The notes: generated by a model not told the origin, from the sequence alone. A DNA stretch of 64,000 bases from Reyranella sp. CPCC 100927 (GCF_007859315.1 NZ_VOHA01000006.1:310001-374000); one strand, 5' to 3'. Counted from the first letter of the stretch, positions 24,588-33,606 are shown. Program-made: numbers and translations.

Positions 24588-25949
24588 ATGGTGCTTTGGG
24601 CTGTCACCAAACTGCGGTCGACAATCCGCGGACTGAGGCACGCGCGAGAAGGCACGACTCTGATCATTGTCGCGGTTGCGGCGCCGGTCGTCATCGGTGG
24701 CGTCGCTTTGGCCGTGGACACCGGCATCTGGTACATGGAAAAGCGCAAGACGCAGCAGATGGCCGATGCCGCCACCATCGGCGCCGTTCGCATTATCAAG
24801 GACGGTGGGTCGGTAGCGACGGCGCGGCAGGTTGCGCTCAACGACGCCAAGCGCAACGGCTACGCGGAAGCGACCGGCAATTCTTTCGTTCTCAATTCTC
24901 CGGTGCTGAGCGGGCCGTATGCCGGCCAGGCGAATACTGTCGAAGTCATCATTTCACGGAAGTTGCCTCGGTTTTTCCATCCGGCCGCTGCGACCGTCGG
25001 CGCGCGCTCCGTGGCCTACAAGCCCGTCGTGCTGGGCAAGAATCTCGAAGTCGCGCTGATGCTCGACGTCAGCGGCTCGATGAACGGCGATACCGAGGTT
25101 CCCAATGTCACCAAGCTGAAGGCCATGCAGGACGCGGCCAAGGCATTGGTGGACACTGTGGTGCAGAACCAACAGACACCATATACGTCGCGCGTTGCGT
25201 TGGTGCCCTATTCATCTGCTGTGAACGTGGGCAGCGATTCAGTAGGGAACACCACCCTGTTCAAAGCAGTTACCAACAAGGACATTCCGACGACCACCAG
25301 TGGCTGGTGGCCTTGGACGACCACGATCCAGTGGACAAGTGTGGTGGAGCGAAGCGGTACGGCGCAGTACACGGATGATTTGCCGACAACGGGAAAATGG
25401 CTGGGCGACTTCTACAGTCATAGAAATTGGAATGTGAATACCAACCAGCCATCGTCGAGTTCGAGGATCCGGTCTCTGTCGACCGACAAGGAGTCGCTGA
25501 AGGCGACGATCGGCGGCTTGACTGCCGGTGGCTCTACGGCCGGCCATCTCGGGACAGCCTGGACGTGGTATTTGCTGTCACCGAAATGGTCGAGTGTGTG
25601 GACCGGTGGCAGCGCGCCGAACGCCTACAATCCGGCTAACACCAACAAGGCGGTGGTGTTGCTGTCGGATTTCGACATGAATACCTACTATGCCGGCAGC
25701 GACAGCTCCGCTGTGCAGACGAGAAAGCTCTGCACCGCGATGAAGAATGCCGGGATCGTGATCTTTACGGTCGGCTACAAGGTTCCCGCGAACAATTCGA
25801 CGGCCAACGATCTTTGGAACAATTGCGCCTCTGATGCGAACAAGGTCTTCTCGGCCGATACAGTCAGCGAGCTCCTCGCGGCCTTCAAAGCCATCGCTCA
25901 GGCGACGCTCAATGGTGCGTTGAACGATGACATCAGCTTGGGTGAGTGA
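24588..25949 (+). CDS. TadG-like pilus assembly protein with vWA domain
   Basis: 453 residues from ATG 24588, chosen because GTGGGG lies upstream and the shorter form starts just before the basic leader; GTG 24522 would add 22 residues. The N-terminal TadE/G-like segment (EGTTLIIVAVAAPVVIGGVALAVDTG) is a membrane helix of pseudopilin type. A vWA domain follows with the metal site DVSGSMNGD near residue 160, and near the end LLSDFDMNTYY replaces the usual TDGEN-like motif. TadG proteins are exported and attach to the pilus machinery. A long Thr/Ser/Trp-rich insert lies in the vWA domain. Confidence 0.85.
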   Translation: MVLWAVTKLRSTIRGLRHAREGTTLIIVAVAAPVVIGGVALAVDTGIWYMEKRKTQQMADAATIGAVRIIKDGGSVATARQVALNDAKRNGYAEATGNSFVLNSPVLSGPYAGQANTVEVIISRKLPRFFHPAAATVGARSVAYKPVVLGKNLEVALMLDVSGSMNGDTEVPNVTKLKAMQDAAKALVDTVVQNQQTPYTSRVALVPYSSAVNVGSDSVGNTTLFKAVTNKDIPTTTSGWWPWTTTIQWTSVVERSGTAQYTDDLPTTGKWLGDFYSHRNWNVNTNQPSSSSRIRSLSTDKESLKATIGGLTAGGSTAGHLGTAWTWYLLSPKWSSVWTGGSAPNAYNPANTNKAVVLLSDFDMNTYYAGSDSSAVQTRKLCTAMKNAGIVIFTVGYKVPANNSTANDLWNNCASDANKVFSADTVSELLAAFKAIAQATLNGALNDDISLGE

Positions 25950-25985
25950 GTGGGCGGCGCAGTTGCTGTAAGGCCAGGGGGCGAA

Positions 25986-26450
25986 ATGTCATCATTGCTT
26001 CGTTGGATGCGACGCCTAAGCGCCGATTGCCGCGGCGTCTCCGCCATCGAGACGGCGCTCGTGCTGCCGATGCTGGTGCTCCTTCTCTGCGGGGGACTCG
26101 AGTTCGGCCTCAATGTCTACAATCGCCAGCAGCTGCAGGGGGCCGTGCAGGCCGGCATGCAATACGCGCTGCGCAATCCGAACGACACCAGCGGTATCAT
26201 GAGCGCCGTCAGCATGGCGTTGCCGAGTAATGCAGGGGTCGTTGTCAGCTCACCGACCTATGCCTGCGAATGCAACAACGGAACCCAGATCTCATGTGCG
26301 CCGCTCGGCACCTGTCAGTCCGGAACGCCGCGGCGGATCATGACGGTGTCAGTCTCGCGCCCGGCGACGGCGCTGCCCCTTCCAATCCTTGAGGGGCTGC
26401 GGCCGTCTGTTTTACAGGCCCGCGGCGCCGTTACCGTGCCGCCGATCTGA
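25986..26450 (+). CDS. TadE-like pseudopilin
   Basis: 154 residues from ATG 25986, with AGGGGGC upstream; GTG 25950 would add 12 residues. The leader RRLSADCRGVSAIETALVLPMLVLLLCGG carries the TadE motif, with a Glu after the likely cleavage site followed by one hydrophobic helix. TadE pseudopilins are matured by the CpaA peptidase and are needed for pilus assembly. Cysteines in YACECNNGTQISCAPLGTC may form disulfides. Confidence 0.88.
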   Translation: MSSLLRWMRRLSADCRGVSAIETALVLPMLVLLLCGGLEFGLNVYNRQQLQGAVQAGMQYALRNPNDTSGIMSAVSMALPSNAGVVVSSPTYACECNNGTQISCAPLGTCQSGTPRRIMTVSVSRPATALPLPILEGLRPSVLQARGAVTVPPI

Positions 26451-26460
26451 GGGCGCTGCG

Positions 26461-26892
26461 ATGTCACATCTGCTGCAGCGCTTGACTCGGGATCGGTCTG
26501 GCACGGCCATGATCGAATTTGCCTTCGCCCTGCCCGTTATTCTCCTGATCGTGTTGGGCTGTCTCGAGTTTGGCCGGTACTACTGGATCCGCAACACGTT
26601 GGAACTCGCGGTCGAGGAGGCCGCTCGTTTCGCCACGCTCAACAAAAACGCGACGCAGGCCGATATCCAGACGAGGGTGCGTGACGTTCTTGATAGAACC
26701 GTGAGGATCCAGAGTTTCAACGAGTCCGATGTGACCGTCACGGTCGTCGCAACGGCCGGGAGCAACGTCACCTTCAAGACTATCACGGCGACGATGAGCA
26801 CAAACGGCGGCAATCTCCGGTTCATGACCAACATTTTGCCGGTACAGATGCTGCGACTGGAAGCACGGACGCGTGCTGTGGTGCCCAACTGA
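26461..26892 (+). CDS. TadE/TadF-like pseudopilin
   Basis: 143 residues from ATG 26461, ten bases after the previous stop. RDRSGTAMIEFAFALPVILLIVLGCLEFGR is a classic TadE-type leader with a Glu in the helix start. The C-terminal part is a small extracytoplasmic domain. It is a paralogue of the preceding protein in layout only. Confidence 0.9.
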   Translation: MSHLLQRLTRDRSGTAMIEFAFALPVILLIVLGCLEFGRYYWIRNTLELAVEEAARFATLNKNATQADIQTRVRDVLDRTVRIQSFNESDVTVTVVATAGSNVTFKTITATMSTNGGNLRFMTNILPVQMLRLEARTRAVVPN

Positions 26893-26970
26893 ATTCAGCT
26901 CTCCGGCCCCCAAACAATCCAACGGCGACCGATTTTCGATTGTTGACCCATCCCAATAGCTAGTATCACA

Positions 26971-27846
26971 GTGCCAAGCCTGAACAACGGGCGGTGGATC
27001 AGGGGTGGGGCGGTGCGTCCAGCAACAGGGCTCGGCATAGTGCGACAAGGGCGCCGGTGGCTGGCGGTGGCCATGCTTGTTGCGGCGGCGGGCTGCTCCG
27101 CTGGCGGTGAGAGCGGCGGTGGTCTCAACAACTACGACTCGCTGATGCGCCTGGGCGATCGGGCGCGCGAAAGCGGTGATCCGTCGAATGCCGTGCCGAT
27201 CTATCAGCGCGCGCACGAGGTTAATCCGCAAGCGCCCGAGCCGCTGATTCGCATCGGCCAGGCCATGCTGCAGACCGGCAACACGGCGGAGGCGGCGGCC
27301 TCGTTCCAGGATGCGCTGAAGCTGCGGCCGGCCGACCCCGAGGCGCTGCGCGGCCTGGGGGCGGCGCTGATCGCCATGAACCAGCCGCAACTGGCGCTCG
27401 AGCAGTACGAGGCGGCGATCCGCGGCGAGCCCAACGATCCGCGCGCGCTCAACGGCGCCGGTGTCGCGCTCGACCTGCTGGATCGGGCCAGCGAGGCGCA
27501 GGCCCGCTACGATGCGGCGTTGAAGGCCGATCCCAACTACCTCGCGGCGCGCAACAACTTCGGGCTGTCGCTGGTGTCGACCGGGCGTTATCCCGAGGCG
27601 ATCCAGCTTCTGCAGGGAGCTGCGCAGCAGCCCGACGCGACCAGCCGCACGCGCGGCAATCTCGCGCTGGCGTACGGCCTGCAAGGCGACGTGCCGCAGG
27701 CCACGCGCTGGTTGCGCGCCGATATGGATGAGCCCAGCGCCCAGCGTTACCTGGCCTATTTCGGTCAGCTGCGCGGCGCCACGCCCGAGGTCAGGTCGGC
27801 CTCGATCCGCGCCAACCCGGAATACTATCCGCGCCGCAACCGCTGA
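26971..27846 (+). CDS. tadD: TadD-like TPR lipoprotein
   Basis: 291 residues from a GTG start; GTG codons further in could shorten the N-terminus. A signal with lipobox LVAAAGC places it in the outer or inner membrane leaflet. Four to five tetratricopeptide repeats (about 50-215; PLIRIGQAMLQTGNTAEAAASFQDAL and so on) form the core. TadD binds secretin and other parts. The Pro/Arg-rich end reads NPEYYPRRNR. It follows the pseudopilin genes by 78 bases. Confidence 0.85.
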   Translation: MPSLNNGRWIRGGAVRPATGLGIVRQGRRWLAVAMLVAAAGCSAGGESGGGLNNYDSLMRLGDRARESGDPSNAVPIYQRAHEVNPQAPEPLIRIGQAMLQTGNTAEAAASFQDALKLRPADPEALRGLGAALIAMNQPQLALEQYEAAIRGEPNDPRALNGAGVALDLLDRASEAQARYDAALKADPNYLAARNNFGLSLVSTGRYPEAIQLLQGAAQQPDATSRTRGNLALAYGLQGDVPQATRWLRADMDEPSAQRYLAYFGQLRGATPEVRSASIRANPEYYPRRNR

Positions 27847-27864
27847 CGGCGGTGCAGGGCAGCG

Positions 27865-28632
27865 CTATCCCTGTACCGAGTAGCCGCCGTCGACAGGGAT
27901 CGCGGTGCCGGTCACGAAGTCCGAGGCGCGGCTGCACAGGAACACGGCGATACCGGCATGGTCATCGGGCGTGCCCCAGCGGCCGGCCGGTGTGCGCGCC
28001 AGCACCCGATCGTGCAGGCCGGCGACTTCCTTGCGGGCGCGGGTCGTGAGGTCGGTGTCGATCCAGCCCGGCAGCACGGCGTTCACCTGGATGTTGTCGG
28101 TGGCCCAGGCGGTGGCGCAGACCTTGGTGAACTGCACGATGCCGCCCTTGCTGGCGGCGTAGGCCGGCGTGAACGAGGCGCCGAAGATCGACATCATCGA
28201 GCCGATATTCACGATCTTGCCGCCGCCGGCAGCCTTCATGTGCGCATAGGCGGCGTGGCTGCACAGATAGGCGCTGGTGAGGTTGGTCTCGATCACCTGC
28301 GTCCATTCCGATAACGCAATCTCGTGCGGCGGCTTGCGCACGTTGATGCCGGCGTTGTTGACCAGGATGTCGAGATGCCCATGCCGCTCGACCGTTCGCG
28401 CCACGAGGGAGCGCACCGAGGCCTCGTTGCAGACGTCGACCTCGACCTGATCGGCGCTGGCGCCCAGCGCCTGCAGGTTCTGGACGGCGGCCGCCGACTT
28501 CGCGGCGTTGCGACCAGCCACCACGACCGTCGCGCCAGCCGAGGCCAGTCCGCGCGCCATGCCGAGACCGATACCGCCATTGCCGCCGGTGACGATGGCC
28601 ACCTTGCCGCCAAGATCGAACATGGTCTTCAT
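27865..28632 (-). CDS. Short-chain dehydrogenase/reductase
   Basis: 255 residues from ATG 28632 with GGGGGC upstream; ATG 28623 (MFDLGG) is possible. TGGNGGIG cofactor loop, NNAGINVRK, catalytic Ser in NIGSMMS, and YAASK give a complete classical SDR active site. Close relatives reduce sugar acids (gluconate 5-dehydrogenase, 2-deoxy-D-gluconate 3-dehydrogenase), but the substrate cannot be read from sequence. The gene is convergent with tadD. Its upstream region holds two GCAAA/TTTGC palindromes. Confidence 0.85.
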   Translation of the reverse strand: MKTMFDLGGKVAIVTGGNGGIGLGMARGLASAGATVVVAGRNAAKSAAAVQNLQALGASADQVEVDVCNEASVRSLVARTVERHGHLDILVNNAGINVRKPPHEIALSEWTQVIETNLTSAYLCSHAAYAHMKAAGGGKIVNIGSMMSIFGASFTPAYAASKGGIVQFTKVCATAWATDNIQVNAVLPGWIDTDLTTRARKEVAGLHDRVLARTPAGRWGTPDDHAGIAVFLCSRASDFVTGTAIPVDGGYSVQG

Positions 28633-28709
28633 GCTGCCCCCAGAGTCGTCGGCACCCACGGTGCCATCGGAAGGGCGCCGGTGGAAAGGGCGGGGTTGAT
28701 CTGTGCTGA

Positions 28710-28726
28710 GGGCAAAAAATTTGCCC
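28710..28726. promoter_or_regulatory. Palindrome GGGCAAA-AAA-TTTGCCC
   Basis: Perfect 7-bp arms with a 3-base centre. It sits 78 bases upstream of the SDR start. Shares the GCAAA/TTTGC core with a second palindrome at 28842-28854, so it may bind a dimeric regulator. Confidence 0.4.
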
Positions 28727-28841
28727 GAGAGGGGAAGTGGTGCGGCGGTTGGGCCGCGATCTCAACTTCCGTATCCGGCGACGGGTGATGGCTGTCCTAC
28801 ATCACCGCTCGGCGGAACCCCTCGGGCTATAGTGTGATGTC

Positions 28842-28854
28842 CGCAAAATTTGCG
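28842..28854. promoter_or_regulatory. Palindrome CGCAAA-A-TTTGCG
   Basis: Perfect 6-bp arms with one central base, about 120 bases from the related palindrome at 28710. Candidate operator pair for the SDR gene. Confidence 0.4.
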
Positions 28855-28935
28855 AACCATCCTCCGCCGCCTATATGCCGTCATCAGCAGTGGCGGCGGC
28901 GTATCAATGCTGTGATAGAGCTGTGATAGGCTCGA

Positions 28936-30465
28936 TCACCGGTCCAGCGGCAGGCTGACAATGACACGCAGGCCACCGGTGGCGACATTTTCGGCCCGGA
29001 CCGAGCCGCCCATGGCTTCGGTGTTCCGCCGCACGAACCACAAACCCATGCCAAAATGGTGCATGCCAGGTGCGGAAAGCGCCTGGTGATGGCGGCCCGG
29101 CGGCGGGTCGGTGCGGCGGCTGAAGTTCTGCTCGAAGATCCGCTCCAGATCCTCGGCCGGCACGCCAGGCCCGCTGTCCTCGATCACGATGTCGGCGCTC
29201 GAGCCGGTGCGGCGGACCGCGAGCCGGATGCGCCCCTGATCGGGCGAGAAGCTGATGGCGTTTTCGATCAGGTTGCCCATGATCGCGTCGAACAGGCGCT
29301 CGGCGCCGCGCACATGCACGCCGGGCGTGATGTCGCGCTCCAGGGTGATACCGGCCAACTCGAGTTCGTCCTCGTAGTCGACCACCGAGTCGCTCACCAC
29401 GTCCGACACGTTGATGCGCTGGCGCGTCGGGTCGAGCAGGTCGGCGATCATCCAGTCCATCCGCCGCCCGGCGGCGATGATGCGATCGATCTTGTCGAGC
29501 GAGCGGCTGATGCCGTCGAGCGCGTCGCGGCTGCGCGCATCGCTCTCGGGCACCGTCTGGCGCAACGGCACGACCAGCTGGCCGATGGTCGCCACCGGCG
29601 TCTTGAGCGCGTGGATGTTCTCCTCGGCAACATGGCGGATCAGCTCGGACGAGGAGCGCAAGCCGCCGATCAGGCGGTCGAACTCGCGCGCCACGCCGGC
29701 GAGTTCGGGCATGCGGTTGAGCGTCTCGAACGATTCGCTGCTGCGTCCGGCCCGCAAGTCATAGGCCAGGCGCTGGAAGCGGCGCAGATGCAGCCAGACG
29801 CTGAGGAACAGGCCGATGACCAGAACCGTCAGGCCGCCATAGACCAGCGCTGCCAGGCGCATTTCGCCCGACTGCCAGTACGGCCGCCCGATCGAGGTCT
29901 CGAGATAGGACAGTTCCGTCCAGCTCGTCAGCACCGACCAGCATCCGGCCGCGGTGCGCGTCGAGGCGATGGCAAACAGCAGCTCGTTGGAGCCGGTTTC
30001 GGTGCCGATGCGGGCTTCGATCGGCGAGCTGCCGTCGCAGGTCTTGGGGGCCTGGGTCAACAGGCCCAGCTGGTTCAGCTTCTGCCGCACGGGCTCGAAG
30101 GCAACCTGCGTCTCGTCGGGGGCGGCGGCCACCATGAACACGCTTTCGCCTTCGGGCTCGGCCGCGTGCAGCAGCAACCGGATGGTCAGGCCGTCATTGG
30201 CCATCGCCTTGATTGCCTCGGCGACCAGCCCGATCGAGCGCGGGTTGAACTCATCGATCAATGGTCGCAGGCCGTTCATGATCAGTGCCGCCTGCTGCTG
30301 GGCGGCCCGCAAGACGATGGTTTTCTTGTCTTCGTCGGCCTTGCGAAACTGGACGTAGAGAATGAGCGGCACGGCGCTGCAGGCGATCAGCAGGATCAGC
30401 AGGCTGGCGCTGATCGAGCGGCCCGGCGACAGGTAGCGCCCGAACAGGTCAGTGAGGCGGGCCAT
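28936..30465 (-). CDS. Sensor histidine kinase
   Basis: 509 residues from ATG 30465, overlapping the regulator gene by 17 bases; a longer frame to 30690 lies inside the regulator gene. Two membrane helices (about residues 20-40 and 230-250) bracket a periplasmic sensor domain, then a HAMP-like region. The phospho-acceptor box is HALKTPVATIGQL, an HxLKTP variant of the common HELRTP. The N box NLIENAISFSP, G1 DSGPGVP and G2 FGMGLWFV are intact. It should phosphorylate the response regulator encoded at 30449-31222. Confidence 0.9.
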   Translation of the reverse strand: MARLTDLFGRYLSPGRSISASLLILLIACSAVPLILYVQFRKADEDKKTIVLRAAQQQAALIMNGLRPLIDEFNPRSIGLVAEAIKAMANDGLTIRLLLHAAEPEGESVFMVAAAPDETQVAFEPVRQKLNQLGLLTQAPKTCDGSSPIEARIGTETGSNELLFAIASTRTAAGCWSVLTSWTELSYLETSIGRPYWQSGEMRLAALVYGGLTVLVIGLFLSVWLHLRRFQRLAYDLRAGRSSESFETLNRMPELAGVAREFDRLIGGLRSSSELIRHVAEENIHALKTPVATIGQLVVPLRQTVPESDARSRDALDGISRSLDKIDRIIAAGRRMDWMIADLLDPTRQRINVSDVVSDSVVDYEDELELAGITLERDITPGVHVRGAERLFDAIMGNLIENAISFSPDQGRIRLAVRRTGSSADIVIEDSGPGVPAEDLERIFEQNFSRRTDPPPGRHHQALSAPGMHHFGMGLWFVRRNTEAMGGSVRAENVATGGLRVIVSLPLDR

Positions 30466-31222
30466 TGCCGCTCCAGCGATAGCCGAAGCCCGGATAGTTC
30501 TCGATGCACTCGAACGTGTCGTCCAGGTCCCGGAACTTCTGGCGGATACGCTTGACGAAGGAGCGGACATTGGCTCGGTATCCTTCGCTGCCGAAGCCGG
30601 CGGCGAAGCCGGGGCCGCGCACGGCGTTGTAGAGATCGCGATAGCGGACATCCTGGCCGGCATTGCGCGCCAGGTGCTCGACGACGGCAAACTCGGCGAC
30701 CGTGAGGTCGACCTGGCGGCCTTTCCATACGGCGCGGCACGAGATCGGATTGAGCTCCAGGTGACCGATGGTCACCGGCTCGCCCTCGGCCTCGCTGCCG
30801 GTCGCGGCGCCGGTACCGTCGCGGCTGCGCGCCAGGATCATCTCGATCCGCTTCTGGATGATGGTGAACGTGCGCGACTTGTCGATGAAGTCGACGGCAC
30901 CATCGGCCAGCGCCGTCTCCTCGTAGAAGGGTTCGCCCAGGACGGTGAGGAAGACCACCGGCACGTCGATCTCCGACTGCCGCATCTTGCGCAGCAGCTC
31001 GATGCCGCTCATCACCGGCATCTTCCAGTCGAGCAGGGCCAAGGTTGCCGAACGGTCGACCTTCAGGTGCTCCAGCGCAACCCGGCTGTCGCCGAAGGCG
31101 AGCACATCAAGACCGGCATCCTTCAGGTTGTTGCGCAGCGCTTCGCGGAACATGTCGTCGTCATCGACGAGAATGACCCGCAGAGGGCCGCCTTCCTTCG
31201 GTTGGTTAGCCGCTCTTACCAT
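30449..31222 (-). CDS. OmpR-family response regulator
   Basis: 257 residues from ATG 31222; the upstream in-frame ATG at 31255 overlaps the lipoprotein gene. The receiver domain has acidic DDDD (start), LLDWKMP with the phospho-acceptor Asp, FLTV and the Lys of IDKSR. A winged-helix domain (about 155-250) with VRSFVKRIRQKFRD follows. Stop overlaps the kinase start, so the pair is one transcript. Targets unknown. Confidence 0.9.
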   Translation of the reverse strand: MVRAANQPKEGGPLRVILVDDDDMFREALRNNLKDAGLDVLAFGDSRVALEHLKVDRSATLALLDWKMPVMSGIELLRKMRQSEIDVPVVFLTVLGEPFYEETALADGAVDFIDKSRTFTIIQKRIEMILARSRDGTGAATGSEAEGEPVTIGHLELNPISCRAVWKGRQVDLTVAEFAVVEHLARNAGQDVRYRDLYNAVRGPGFAAGFGSEGYRANVRSFVKRIRQKFRDLDDTFECIENYPGFGYRWSGNGPPH

Positions 31223-31760
31223 TGTGTCCCAGCCGATCCAGACAGCCGCGCTCACCCATGGTTTCGCGCCCGCTGCCGCCGAACTGATAGGTGAGAACCT
31301 TCTGCGCGCCGGTCCGCATGTCGGTGAACAGGAACAGATCCAGCGTGCAGGCCTGGTCCTGGTAGGTCCAGATGTTGGCCGACGACGTCTTGCGGATGTT
31401 GGCCGGCCGGCCGAACCGGCGTGTGACGTCCTCTTCGCTGAGGCCCGTCAGCGACGGTACCTGCTGCGGCGTCGGCGCGGTCGCCTCCTGGGATTCGGGC
31501 ACTTTCACCGTGCCGTTGGTGGTGGGCTTGGTGGGGCTGGTCGGTCCTTCGCTGGCTGAAAACGATATCTCCGTGGCGGCCGCCTGGGCTGTCGGCGCCG
31601 GCTTGGGTGCTGGAGGTTTAGGCGCCGGTTTGGGCACGACCGCGACCGGCGGTGGCGGTGGCGGCGGTTCCGGGTGACTGCAGGCGGCTGCACCCAGCAG
31701 CAACGCCGCGACGAACAAGCCGCCGCAGACTCTCCGGGAGACGTTGTCTATCCTGGTCAT
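31206..31760 (-). CDS. Proline-rich lipoprotein of unknown function
   Basis: 184 residues. Signal with lipobox LLGAAAC, then a Pro/Lys/Ala tract (about 29-58) and a C-terminal domain with GLSEEDVTRRFGRPANIR and TYQDQACTLDLFLF. This resembles the start of SmpA/OmlA-like small outer-membrane folds, though I would not call it that. The end overlaps the regulator gene by 17 bases; it heads a three-gene leftward set with the two-component pair, so it may be a sensor partner or target. Confidence 0.7.
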   Translation of the reverse strand: MTRIDNVSRRVCGGLFVAALLLGAAACSHPEPPPPPPPVAVVPKPAPKPPAPKPAPTAQAAATEISFSASEGPTSPTKPTTNGTVKVPESQEATAPTPQQVPSLTGLSEEDVTRRFGRPANIRKTSSANIWTYQDQACTLDLFLFTDMRTGAQKVLTYQFGGSGRETMGERGCLDRLGHNGKSG

Positions 31761-31974
31761 GACCTGCCTCTGCAGCCTGCGTCACCGCTGGAATACGCCC
31801 CTCGCGTACCCACAACGGTCTCCACCGGCGTCGGCACTAAAATTGCACTCAAATGAAAATATCTTTATGAACAGCGGGGTCAAGATATCAGATCAAACCG
31901 CTGGAAACGAACCGTTTTTTGATCCAAAAGACGGTGAGCGACCGCGCAGAAACAACCATTTGTCATGGCCGGTT
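31761..31974. other. Intergenic region between GMC oxidoreductase and lipoprotein genes
   Basis: No gene is supported. The part 31835-31935 is AT-rich and should hold the promoter of the leftward lipoprotein/regulator/kinase set. A 9-bp stem with one G-U pair (31912-31920 with 31926-31934, loop GATCC) could end the GMC transcript, though no U-run follows. Confidence 0.45.
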
Positions 31975-33576
31975 TCATGCAGCGGTGCGAAGCAGATCTG
32001 CCGCTTTCTCGCCAATCATGATGCAGGCGGCATTGGTGTTGCCCGACGGCATGGTCGGCATGATCGATGCGTCGGCGATCCGCAGCCCGTCGATGCCGTA
32101 CACCTTCAACTGATCGTTCACGACGGCGTTCGGGCCCGGCGCCATGCGACAGGTGCCGATCGGATGGTAGGCCGTCTCGGAATGGTGGCGGATCCAGTCG
32201 AGGATCTGGTCGTCGGTGGCGACGCTCGTACCCGGTGAATGCTCCTCGCCGCGGAACGCATCCATGGGTGCGGCCGCCACGATGCGGCGCATCATGTGAA
32301 ACCCATCGACCATGGCGCGCTGGTCGATGGGGTCGGCCAGGAAGTTGAAGCGGATCGCGGGATCGGCGTGCGGGTTGGCCGATCTGATGTGGATCGAGCC
32401 CAGGCTTTCCGGTCGCAGCTGGTAACAGGCTACAGTCATACCGGGAAAGGGCTGCAGCTTGCGGCGCTTGGGATCCTTGATGGCGTAGGGCACCAGGTGC
32501 ATCTGCACGTCGGGCGTCTCCAGCTCCGGCCGGGTCTTGAGGAAGGCCAGCAGCGGGGCCGAGGGCAGGCTGAAGAAACCGCCACCAGCGGTCAGATACT
32601 TCCACGCCTGTCCGACGAGCCCCAGGCCGCGCGCCATCTCGTTGTAGGAGACACCGGCGGCTTTCACGCGCCACTGGATGCGCGCGTTGATGTGGTCGCG
32701 AAAATTCTCGCCGACGGCCGGCAACGCGTGGCGCACGGCGATACCGTGCGGTTGCAGCACCTCGGGCCGTCCGATCCCCGAGAGCTCCAGGATCTGTGGC
32801 GTCTTGACGGCGCCGGCCGACAGGATCACCTCGCGACCAGCCCGGACCTCGGTGACCTTGCCTTGTTGCTCGTAGGCGACACCGGTGCAGCGTGTGCCGT
32901 CGAACAGCAGGCGCAACACGGGCGCCTGGGTCATGATCCGCAGGTTGCTGCGCCGCAGTGCCGGCGCCAGATAGCAATAGGCCGTGCTCATGCGCCGGCC
33001 GCGGCTGATCGTGGCCTGGGTCTTGACGATGCCTTCCTGGTCCTCGCCGTTGTAGTCCGGATTGCGCTTGTAGCCGGCGGCGACGGCAGCCGAGAACAGC
33101 GCGTCGTAGAGCGGGTTCTGGTCCGGTACTTCCGACACCCGCAGCGGGCCGCTGGCGCCGCGCATCTCGCCGCTGCCGTTCTCGTAGGTTTCCATGCGAC
33201 GGAAGATCGGCAGCACGTCCTGCCAGCCCCAGCCGCGATTACCGAACTGCGCCCATGTGTTGTAGTCCAGCGGCTGGCCGCGCACGAAGACCAGGCCGTT
33301 GATGGCGCTGGAGCCGCCCAGCAGTTTGCCGCGCGGCACCGGGATCGCGCGGTTGGCCGTGCCCGGCTCGGGCTCCGAGAAGAAGCGCCAGTTGGCGGCC
33401 GGGTTGTCGATCAGCAAGCCGAAGCTCACGGGCACGCGCGACCAGACGTGACCGACCCTGCCGGCCTCCAGCAGCAACACGCGCGTGCGGCCATCCTCCG
33501 TCAGCCGCGCCGCCAGCGCCGCCCCGGCCGAACCGCCGCCCACGATGATGTAGTCGTACTGGATGTCGGTGTTCAT
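31975..33576 (-). CDS. GMC-family FAD oxidoreductase (choline dehydrogenase-like)
   Basis: 533 residues. The FAD-binding start DYIIVGGGSAGAALAARL, GMC signature GGSSAINGLVFVRG and the C-terminal His-bearing HPIGTCRM and MPSGNTNAACIMIGEKAADLL segments are all present. GMC enzymes oxidise alcohols such as choline, glucose or aryl alcohols, passing electrons to quinone or oxygen. The substrate is not known. It is followed downstream by a CCCGGGAGCG inverted repeat and the tandem binding-protein genes on the same strand lie upstream. Confidence 0.92.
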   Translation of the reverse strand: MNTDIQYDYIIVGGGSAGAALAARLTEDGRTRVLLLEAGRVGHVWSRVPVSFGLLIDNPAANWRFFSEPEPGTANRAIPVPRGKLLGGSSAINGLVFVRGQPLDYNTWAQFGNRGWGWQDVLPIFRRMETYENGSGEMRGASGPLRVSEVPDQNPLYDALFSAAVAAGYKRNPDYNGEDQEGIVKTQATISRGRRMSTAYCYLAPALRRSNLRIMTQAPVLRLLFDGTRCTGVAYEQQGKVTEVRAGREVILSAGAVKTPQILELSGIGRPEVLQPHGIAVRHALPAVGENFRDHINARIQWRVKAAGVSYNEMARGLGLVGQAWKYLTAGGGFFSLPSAPLLAFLKTRPELETPDVQMHLVPYAIKDPKRRKLQPFPGMTVACYQLRPESLGSIHIRSANPHADPAIRFNFLADPIDQRAMVDGFHMMRRIVAAAPMDAFRGEEHSPGTSVATDDQILDWIRHHSETAYHPIGTCRMAPGPNAVVNDQLKVYGIDGLRIADASIMPTMPSGNTNAACIMIGEKAADLLRTAA

Positions 33577-33606
33577 GACGCGTCTGACTCCGCTGATGGT
33601 ATGCGC

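Larger units (their letters stand above)
28633..28935. other. Intergenic region between the SDR gene and the histidine kinase gene
   Basis: No gene is supported. The region contains two inverted repeats with a GCAAA-TTTGC core (28710-28726 and 28842-28854) and an 11-base tandem repeat (28909-28930, GCTGTGATAGA then GCTGTGATAGG). The histidine kinase ends at 28936 on the same strand. Confidence 0.6.

Noticed and set aside
29056-30555. Plus-strand reading frame of 499 codons opposite the histidine kinase
   Set aside because: The kinase frame has complete catalytic motifs, and the antisense product is low-complexity Ala/Arg/Gly/His.
31912-31934. Strong terminator after the GMC gene
   Set aside because: Stem of nine pairs with one G-U and no U-run on the minus strand; kept only as a weak candidate in the intergenic note.
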